Below, in pieces: positions 56,426 through 64,000 of a DNA stretch of 64,000 nt. A program made the position numbers and the translations under genes. Source of the stretch: Pagrus major (taxonomy: Eukaryota; Chordata; Actinopteri; Spariformes; Sparidae); assembly GCF_040436345.1 (NCBI RefSeq), contig NC_133230.1:21214197-21278196 (forward strand), read 5' to 3'. Positions within the stretch are counted from its first letter, which is position 1; every line of letters begins with the position of its first letter. Under the pieces are notes generated by a model. It did no database searches. It was not told the DNA's origin and was given only the letters and a program-made list of their open reading frames with translations.

Positions 56426-56775
56426 CATGTCAAACCTTCTCTGGCTGTGTTTAACTCAGCTTTTCTGATCATTTGTAGGTAAATGCTGTCTCACTCAGTG
56501 TTTATGTAGATTATCTCCCTTTACACTCACCCACACACTAATTATTAGACTACAAGCCAAAATGTCTCATAATTCTGCTCAATCCATTTACTTTCAGTGA
56601 TATTCTGACTGTGTAGCTTCTTTGATGTTTTTATAAGTTCTGTATTACTGAAACCATGTGATAGCTCCAAATACTTTAATTTCTTTCTACAAAAATTCCT
56701 TCATGAATATATATCAAGTGCAAAGAGAAGACTGCAGAACAGCTGTGCAGCATTTCTCCACCCAGCCTCCAGATG

Positions 56776-56781
56776 TTTATT
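56776..56781 (-). terminator. PLK4: Candidate PLK4 poly(A) signal
   Basis: TTTATT on plus reads AATAAA on minus, 281 nt past the PLK4 stop. The cleavage site would fall near 56755, about 300 bp from the last ITPK1 signal. Confidence 0.5.
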
Positions 56782-57061
56782 GCATTTATGAATCGCACAT
56801 TTCATAGACTTGGAGACACAGTAAAAAATGATGACACAAACATTTTCACCAAAAGCCAACTGAGACTCTATACAAAATGGTCGCTTAATAAAATAAAAAT
56901 ATATCTTTTCATAATCTTAGTCTTCTGTACATGTAAAAAAACAAACGACACAGATATATTTACAAGAACACTAGACAAACTACGGTATGAGAGTTACTAA
57001 TGCTACTTTTTGTTCCCTGCCAGGCCCTCTGAGCTGCCGGGATGTTTTGTTAAACAGAGTG

Positions 57062-60000
57062 TCAATGAGGTTGTAGGTGATGTGCCGTCGGGTTGGCCAA
57101 CAGTCCCAGGATGGTGGAGAGACAGTGCAGCTTCTCCTTGACGTGCTCTGGCAACTTCTCGTTCTCCTTATACCTGTGAAGTAGACAAAAGAGATGCAAC
57201 GGTTACCTGATCGAAAGAAAACTAGTTGTCAACGATTTTGATAATCTATTCATCTTTTAAGTTGTTTTTCAAGCAAAAATATCACACATCTACTGTTCTT
57301 AGCCTCTTGAATGTAAGAACTTTTTTTGTTATTTATGATAGTAAATGATGAATCTTTGGGTTTTCCAATGTTGGGTGGACAAAAGAAGCATTTTGAAAAC
57401 ATCACTTTGGGCTCTGGGAAATTGTGATGAGGATTTTTCACAAATGGGCATAACATGACATTTCTTAACATTTTTCGTACCTGGTGATCCTCCCCTCAGG
57501 AGACGTGTAGGTGATGCAGGAAACTCCTGCCTGGACCACCAGCTGAGACCCGTCGTTGAACTGCACCCACACCTCTCCACTCGTCAGCTATAAATACATA
57601 AACAGATTGAATCTTTTCATCACAAAAACAATTCTTGATTCGGATTGTAGAATATTAGGTGAATTTATTCATCAATTACCTGGGATGCCCATCCAACATT
57701 GGGCACAAATATTGACTTCACCACTTTTCCTGTGCTTTGTGCCAGATCCTGCCGCACTGGGGAGCTTTTCTTATTCAGGCTGGCTGTGGTGAAATCTGAC
57801 CCGTTATAGGAGATCATCTGGAAAAAATAAATAAATATTTGAGTATATTCCTGAAATTATTCTTAATTGGGACACACTCTTTTAATGGATTCTACACTCA
57901 ACATCTACAAATATTAATATACAAAATACTTATTTGGAATATCTTCCAAACTACAAAAGTCTGGTCTGAGAATGTATTCATTTATGAAATCTTGAAGTGT
58001 ATGGCTGTGAGACACTCACTGAAGGAGTGATTTGAGGGGGTTGAGGAGGTGATCCTGTATCAGGAGGCGCCGGGCAGGAGGGCAGGGACGACGAGCCCAG
58101 GGAGTCTGGGGTGACAGGTCTCCTAGGATGGGTGGCATACATAAAAGTAGTATTAGCCGCATGAGGCAAGGACAACAATGACACCAATAATATAAGAATG
58201 CCAGCACTTTCTACTCACCTGCCGATAGTTATGGGGAAGAAAGGGACGTTCTTGGTGCTGCGCTGCTCTTCTGCTGTGATGGCTGCCTCCAGGGACAGAC
58301 ACATGCTGTGGCCCTCGTCCGAAAGCTCCACGTACTGCCGGCTCTCTGGGCTCAGGCCGCTCAGCCCCACCTCTCCCTTCACTGTGTACGACTTCCCACT
58401 CTTCTCCACCACCCTCACCAGCTCTGACGTCTTGTGGGTCTTTGCTCCTATAAAACATGAATGTTTATGAAGCAAATTATATTTACTCTTCTCCCTCAGT
58501 GGGATCACATGTTTCAACATGCACATTTAACTCACCATCATAAAAGCAAACTTCCAGGTCTGCAGTGGGAGAGTTCTCCATCAGCATCACCTTTGCATAT
58601 TTGGTGTAAAGGGTCACTTTAGGAGTTTTGGATTTCACGAGCTGCACAAACTTGGAGGCGTATTGGTACTTCTTCCAGTATTTTTCTGTAATGAAAAATA
58701 AGTACGTCAACATCCAATTACTCATCTTTTATAAGCTGATTTTACTTGTGTGATGCATCCATTAGAATACCTGGAAGATCCTCGTAGCTACAAATCAGAA
58801 TATCTTCTGGAGGAGCAGGAGGACAGTCCAGGACGGGAAATCCCTTTCCACCATTAGGCTGGTATATTGTCACCTACAACAAATGATAATAACAACAATT
58901 ATAGAATTTTATGGCAGCAGCTTGGTGTCATATTATGTATTTATGCTACCCCCTATTGGTCACATGTGGAAGTAAGAGAGACACTTGAGAATGAGCTCAC
59001 CATTGAACCGTCGCAGGAAATCCGAAGGACTTCTTTGACCCTCTCTTGACCGCTTTGACACTTTAACAACTCCATACACACTTCACCTGTGTCCAGGATG
59101 CTCACCTGGAGGAAAAACAAGAAAAATAAATTAAGCAACACACAAATGGTGAAAATCAACAAATATTTAAAAAATATGAGCAATATCTTACAACTGCATT
59201 TTTGGTCTTCTGTCTAATAGGCTTCAGTCTGTACGCGCACAGCGGCGGGATGATGTCTCTAAGCGTTTTCTTCTCCTTATCCACACTGGGTTTGGCTGCA
59301 GGGGGCATCAACTCTCTGCTGTGAGGAGGTTGGAACTCTGCGGCAGGTATATTTTCCCTGTACGAGTCAGAGTTGGAGGGATGGTTGTGGTGCTGGTTCA
59401 CGCCTCGCCCCGTTGGCTTGTCCATCCACGAATTGTGAATAGCTAAAGGCCCTCTGCTGCTGTGGAAGCTCCCGCTGCTGCTGTGAGCGCTGCTGTCTGC
59501 AGGCCTGTGCCCAGAGGCTGAGGAAGAAAAGAAAATATTTATAAAGATTTGCTTAAGCAGGGTGGTTTAATTGTGTTTAGAGAGTTTAAAAGATCAAATT
59601 TTAAACTTCTTAATTTATATTCAGTCACACAAGAGTGGCTAGAGCCCACACTAGCCTACATATCTAGGATAAATCCTCTAATGACAAAGGATAATTTAAC
59701 TGAACTAAAATTTGACATGAATGAGAACATTAGCTGAGTGATAAAAAATGATTTAAAAGTGCTGAAATCTATCACATATGCAGAGATCATCAAAGAGTAA
59801 AAAACAACATTTTTACCATCATTATTGAGCCAATTAGTAACTCCTTCTAGGTCTTGAAATTGCAAGTTTGGTGGATGTGCCGTCTGTGTGGACAATGAAT
59901 ACCCAGAACTGAAACAGAGAGTGAATCTGTTAGTTCTTATTAAATTTTTTAAAATGAACGGAAAATCATAAATAAAGAGAGTTCTTACTTTGCTGACTGT

Positions 60001-63000
60001 TTGACAGGGGGAGACGGGAGCCTTCCCCGCTCTGGAAATGGGTGCTGAGTGGAGGACATGGGGAAGACTGGTCTTCCTAACCCAGTCAGAGACTCCTCTG
60101 AGTGGCATCTCCCCAGCTCAGCGTGACTCAACGCCTGGCCTGATGAAGAGGAGCCTGAACGATCCGAAGAGTGAGCCCTCCTCAGGTAGCGGGAATGAGG
60201 CATCCCGTTCTCTCCACCATGAAGCCCCCTGTTCCTGCCCTCTCTGTGAAATATGTCCGCCGGATGCTGCCGCCACTGGTCTCCGTCCTCAAAACAGCCG
60301 TTGCTTGGCTGGTGTGGAATGGGCGCCATGCGATTAGGCAGGGCGGAGCCAATCATGTGCCTGGTTCTCCTCTGGAGGCGGTTGCTGCTGCTGGCTGAAG
60401 TGGACGAGGTGCAAGCTGTGGAGATGGTGGCAATGCCACTGTCTATGGACCCTTCATCCCCCAGCCCCAGCTCCTTGGTCCTGACCAGCAGGCTCTGGGT
60501 CATGAACGGGTGGTCCAGCACGGCAGAGAGGCTGGGCCGCTGGTTGGGGTCCCTCTGCAGCAGCTGATGGATCAGGTCCTGAGCTTCTAGAGAAACATGA
60601 CCAGGCATCTCATATTCCCCGAGAACCACTTTAGACAGGGTGTGCTTGACTGTGTCTGTGTCAAACGGAGGGCGGCCCATCAGGAAGGCATAGAACATGC
60701 AACCCAGCGACCAGACATCTGATTCAAGACCATGAGCGCTGCGAGTGGCCACCTCAGGGGAGATGTAGTTGGGTGTCCCGCACATGGTGAAGTGCTTTTC
60801 ATTGGGGAGTTTGAGCTGGGTGGCCAGGCCAAAGTCTGCTATCTTAATGTTCATGTTGCTGGTCAGCAGAAGGTTTGACAAGGTCAGATCTCGATGCAAG
60901 ATGCCGTGAGTGTGTAAATACAGCATTCCTTTCACTATTTGGTGCATGAAATGTCTCGCTGTAGAACAAAAACAATTTTTTACATTTTTTTTAAAGGCAG
61001 CTCACAAAACTTAACCTCATTAAAACATTCACTGCAACATAATATATATTTTAAGATAAAATTGTTCTGTCTGACCTTCATCCTCAGAGAAGGGCATCTT
61101 CCGCTCTTTAAGGTACCGACTCATCTCTCCATTGTGGCACATCTCCAACACCAAGTACACATAGTTGCTGTCCTCAAAGTAGTTGTACAGCTTAAATAAA
61201 GACATGATACATAATGGCATTCATTATCGCATCAAAGTGAAAAGACTAGGGATGCAAATTAAGATTATTTCTATTGTCAATTAATAAATCGTTTATTTTC
61301 TTGTTTAATCAATTTGTTGTTTGGTCTATAACATGTGAGAAAATGGTGTAAAATGTCGATACCAAAGCCCAAGTTGACATCCCAAATGTTGTGTTTTGTC
61401 TACAACCCAAAGAAATTTAGTTTACTAATAATCGAATAATCGATCAATCGTTGCAGCCCAAGAGAAGAAACAACAGTATGATAGCAACGAAATCTAAAAA
61501 ACACATGAGTGGATTTGAGTCTAACTTATTATATTGCTTGGTCAAGAAACTGTATATCAGTGAGAGCCTGCTCTCTTGGTTAATCTTCAAAAGGCATACT
61601 GATGACCAACCCTAAAATGAAGTGAAGCGGACAATAGTGGAAGAATGACAAAAACACTGAGCAAAGTAATTACTGGCCGTGGGGGCAAGTTGTCCACATT
61701 GATTACATAACCATGACAACGATAACACAGCGCTGGTATACCCAGACCCAAACACATCCAAAACTGATTTTTGGGAGCAGCTGGGAACAGTAGATTTTAC
61801 CCAGGGAAAAAAATACCCATTAATGTGACACAGAAAATCAAAAGGAGAACAAATATGAGTGCCATAGCTGACTTTATGGAGTGTAATAACAACCCACAGT
61901 ACGAGCTGTGTCCAACCTAAACTTACCTCGAGTATTGAAGGATGTTTCAGTCGACATTGGATCTCCACCTCATTCGTCACACGCTGGACCATGCCAGCTT
62001 TTTGCATCGCTTTTTTGTCAATCTGCAGATGGGAACAACAGAGATAATTATACACCTGCTGCCACTCTTAGCATCAACATGTAATGTGGTACAGTGCTAC
62101 TGCGCAGTGGTTAGGTCTAGTGTATAATGGTCAATCTGTCACCCACAAAGACAACTAACTATTCAGACCTCATTTGTGGGGAGTCGAGGGACCACAAAAG
62201 GCCCCTGGGAGGCAAGTAAGGTCTAATAATCCAACAGTTCCAGTTTGCACTTCAACCGTCAGTCGCTGACAACAGCTTGTGTTGGTTAAGTGTCTACATT
62301 ACAGGTAAAGCGTGCTATAATTACCGATAATCATAAGACATAAACGGTTGGTGACAGATTCTTACCGTTTTGATAGCAACCTCCAGACCAGTCTTCACTG
62401 ATTTTGCCCGGTAAACACATGCAAAGGAGCCTTTGCCCAGGAGGGTGAGGACCTTAAAATCCTACATGAGAAAAAAGAAAAAAGACACATTGAGTATTAC
62501 AAACAATTATTGTATTTGCAGAGAAATGTAAATATGATTTCAGATTTTAAAATGTTGATCCCATGAGAGAGAGGATCTTTAAACGCATGATACCTCGATC
62601 CTGAGCTCCTGAGCATAAGACAAACAATTCTCCTCGTCTCTGCTTGACTGGGTGTCAGCAGAGAGATTTTGGAAGAAATAGTGAATAACTCGATCAAACA
62701 TCGTCCCTCTCGCCTGCGACATGCTGGATGTACAGTAAGACAGACAGCACAGGATCTAACGACTTCACACAGGGGAGAAACCCTCCCACAACAAACGTTA
62801 ACTGTCAAACAAGCCACCAACACCTGACACTGTCATATGGCCAACCAAAACCTTTAATTATCCCGGCTCTCTTCCCGCTAACGAGGACCACTTGTAGCCG
62901 TTTCCAAGCAGCATGTTGAGCCACCAAACAGACGCGATGAGGAGGAGAAACAACAGTGTTTGTCCCGGGAGAGTGTCGGTAAGGTGACACACCCAGGTAC

Positions 63001-63611
63001 CGAGGCTGCATCTTAATGCTGATAACACTGACAACAACAACAATAATAATAATAAATATAATAATAATAATAATAAATATAATAATAAGCAGAAGAAGAA
63101 AAGGAAGCAGCAGCAGAAGAAGAAAAAGAAGCAGAAGAAGCAGAAGAAGAAAAAGAAGAAGAAGCAGCAGCAGAAGAAAAAGAAGCAGAAAAAGAAGCAG
63201 AAGAAGCAGAAAAAGAAGCAGAAAAAGAAGCAGAAGAAGCAGAAAAAGAAGAAGAAGAAAGTTTAAGTCAAAAAAGCCAACCGTCAGTACATATGAAGCA
63301 GCAAACCAGTTGAAACGTAACCAAAATGAGCCAACGCTAATATTATTGGCTGATTAAATGGCGTTAGCTTGGCACCACATTAGCGGATAGTTAAACGTAG
63401 GATACATTTCAACTAAATATATGAAACCGAATGCTTTATAAACACTTTCAACAGTATTATGTAGCGATAAACACCGTTCAACTCACGGCTAAGTTAACTC
63501 CAACCTTGTGTTTATCTATCGCTCCCAGCCTGAGTTGGTTTGAAGTTAGCTTGTGGGCGTTAGCCGAACAAAAGCACTCACCTCGATTTTGTCGCCGATC
63601 GAAACACTCAT
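57062..63611 (-). CDS. PLK4: Serine/threonine-protein kinase PLK4, complete 15-exon CDS (923 aa)
   Basis: Exons (minus order): 63611-63582, 62461-62366, 62022-61927, 61190-61076, 60958-59989, 59908-59817, 59517-59192, 59105-59001, 58873-58771, 58685-58536, 58447-58219, 58122-58020, 57817-57680, 57587-57481, 57173-57062 (2772 nt). This is the master kinase of centriole duplication. Kinase domain about 12-265: Gly loop [15 protein letters not shown] Lys41, HRD Asp136, DFG Asp154, activation Thr170 in [22 protein letters not shown] phosphodegron at 285-290 is the SCF-beta-TrCP site that limits PLK4 levels by autophosphorylation. A disordered linker follows, then the cryptic polo box (PB1-PB2, about 545-785) and PB3 (about 840-917), which bind CEP152/CEP192 and STIL in known orthologues. 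Human PLK4 is 970 aa; the shortening is in the linker. The gene is intact. Residue 42 is Thr (human Met). Confidence 0.97.
57222..57475. mobile_element. hAT-type MITE copy 5, filling a PLK4 intron
   Basis: ACTAGTTGTCAACGATTTTG at the left is a family terminus. CTTTGGGTTTTCCAATGTTG and CATCACTTTGGGCTCTGGG plus GGATTTTTCACAAATGGGC are interior words shared with copies 1 and 4. The right tip is eroded. It occupies most of the 307-bp intron between PLK4 exons 14 and 15. Confidence 0.65.
59989..60958 (-). CDS. PLK4: PLK4 exon 5: C-terminal kinase lobe, degron and linker
   Basis: This 970-nt exon carries the HRD and DFG motifs, the activation loop and the DSGIAT degron. It also carries the Ser/Arg-rich linker with [15 protein letters not shown], which closely matches human [15 protein letters not shown]. 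The acceptor is CTACAG before CGAGACATTTC. The donor follows CAGTCAGCAAA. Confidence 0.95.
61249..61460. mobile_element. hAT-type MITE copy 6 (best-preserved termini)
   Basis: The left end GGGATGCAAATTAAGATTAT and right end AATAATCGATCAATCGTTGCAGCCC are an imperfect inverted pair. The interior carries GTTTGGTCTATAACATGTGAG, AAATGTCGATACCAAAGCCC and CTACAACCCAAAGAAATTTAG, the family consensus words. It is in the 736-bp PLK4 intron between exons 3 and 4. Confidence 0.75.
62462..63581 (-). other. PLK4 intron 1 (1.1 kb)
   Basis: The intron separates a 10-codon first exon from the rest of the kinase domain. It contains the large ACA/AAT/AGA-rich microsatellite at 63029-63260. No other exon is supported. 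Confidence 0.6.
63029..63260. repeat. Purine-rich compound trinucleotide repeat (ACA)n(AAT)n(GAAGCA/GAAAAA)n
   Basis: ACA and AAT triplets pass into a 170-nt run made only of A and G with regular C (GCAGAAGAA, AAAGAAGCAG). One frame gives a spurious Arg/Ser/Lys peptide. As the complement it is a polypyrimidine tract in the PLK4 transcript. Confidence 0.9.
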
Positions 63612-63845
63612 CGTGCTGTCTGGGAATCGCCTTGCAGATGCATGAAGGTTTGAAATAATGTTCCTCGATCGTGTGAGCGTAGCGACAGTCGCTACAGGAG
63701 TCCTCAGAGGGCAGATAAATGTTGTTCTCGTGTTCCCCTCCAAAACTTTGCCATTTCTTCCATTTTGAAAATATCCGCCCGTTACTCCCGTGCCTACGTC
63801 ACACGCAACGTCACATGTCAACAAGCTCGCTTTGCCACGCCCCCT
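63612..63845 (-). promoter_or_regulatory. PLK4: PLK4 5' UTR and promoter
   Basis: Upstream of the PLK4 ATG lie two CRE-like TGACGT sites on the minus strand (plus TACGTCAC near 63795 and AACGTCAC near 63808), a CACGCCC box near 63837, and TTTGAA at 63764-63769, which resembles the CHR element of cell-cycle promoters. No TATA box was seen. These are motif-level inferences. Sequence to the right (63846-64000) shows nothing recognisable. Confidence 0.45.
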
Positions 63846-64000
63846 TTAAGGGTCCCATAAAGAAATGGCCTCGTAGACTCATAAAACTATAATAACATAA
63901 AAGTGCTCAAAGCTAGATTTTTGTACTTGTCATCTCTGCAACGTTGTATATGTAAAAAAAACATTTCCTACTGTATATGCATATAAATTTTCAGGCCTGT

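Larger units (their letters stand above)
54068..56440 (+). other. ITPK1: ITPK1 3' UTR
   Basis: It follows the TGA at 54065-54067. AT-rich sequence with a short CA repeat near 54453 and no supported exon. Three AATAAA hexamers at 56015, 56188 and 56420 are candidate ends; the 3' limit given uses the last. Confidence 0.55.

Noticed and set aside
60038..60567. Plus-strand ORFs antisense to PLK4 exon 5
   Set aside because: They are shadows of the conserved kinase/linker coding sequence on the minus strand.
63016..63357. 113-codon Arg/Ser/Lys-rich ORF resembling an SR protein
   Set aside because: It is a direct translation of the AGA/GCA trinucleotide microsatellite in PLK4 intron 1. It has no non-repetitive domain.

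Overview
The window is nuclear DNA of a teleost fish, probably a percomorph. Four spliced protein-coding genes with GT-AG introns can be read exon by exon. Their proteins are close to vertebrate orthologues, and the introns and spacers are full of fish-type MITEs, a decayed Tc1-like transposon and microsatellites. There is no sign of a bacterial, viral or plasmid segment, of CRISPR, or of RNA genes.

Layout: BTBD7 (+; CDS 1104-13886, 10 coding exons, 1121 aa) runs toward UBR7 (-; CDS 16837-21057, 11 exons, 400 aa). Their poly(A) signals lie only about 75 bp apart. UBR7 and ITPK1 (+; CDS 23720-54067, 10 exons, 406 aa) are head to head across about 1.9 kb of promoter-like sequence. ITPK1 is stretched by large repeat-rich introns and has a 25-nt microexon. 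It converges on PLK4 (-; CDS 57062-63611, 15 exons, 923 aa), whose promoter lies near the right edge. In all four genes the exon phases sum to a multiple of three and the frame stays open, so these look like intact, functional genes.

The gene products act in different processes: BTBD7 in epithelial remodelling, UBR7 as a UBR-box/PHD ubiquitin ligase, ITPK1 in inositol phosphate metabolism, and PLK4 in centriole duplication. The grouping reflects chromosomal history rather than a pathway. BTBD7, UBR7 and ITPK1 are neighbours on human 14q32, whereas PLK4 is on human chromosome 4.

I found no convincing new multi-gene system. The most notable unexplained structures are a long foldback hairpin in ITPK1 intron 7 (51206-51392), a hypervariable-looking CAGA/CAGG/GA repeat touching the ITPK1 exon 7 splice donor, a TATA-led orphan ORF with a perfect 18-bp palindrome between UBR7 and ITPK1, and several families of short inverted-repeat elements.
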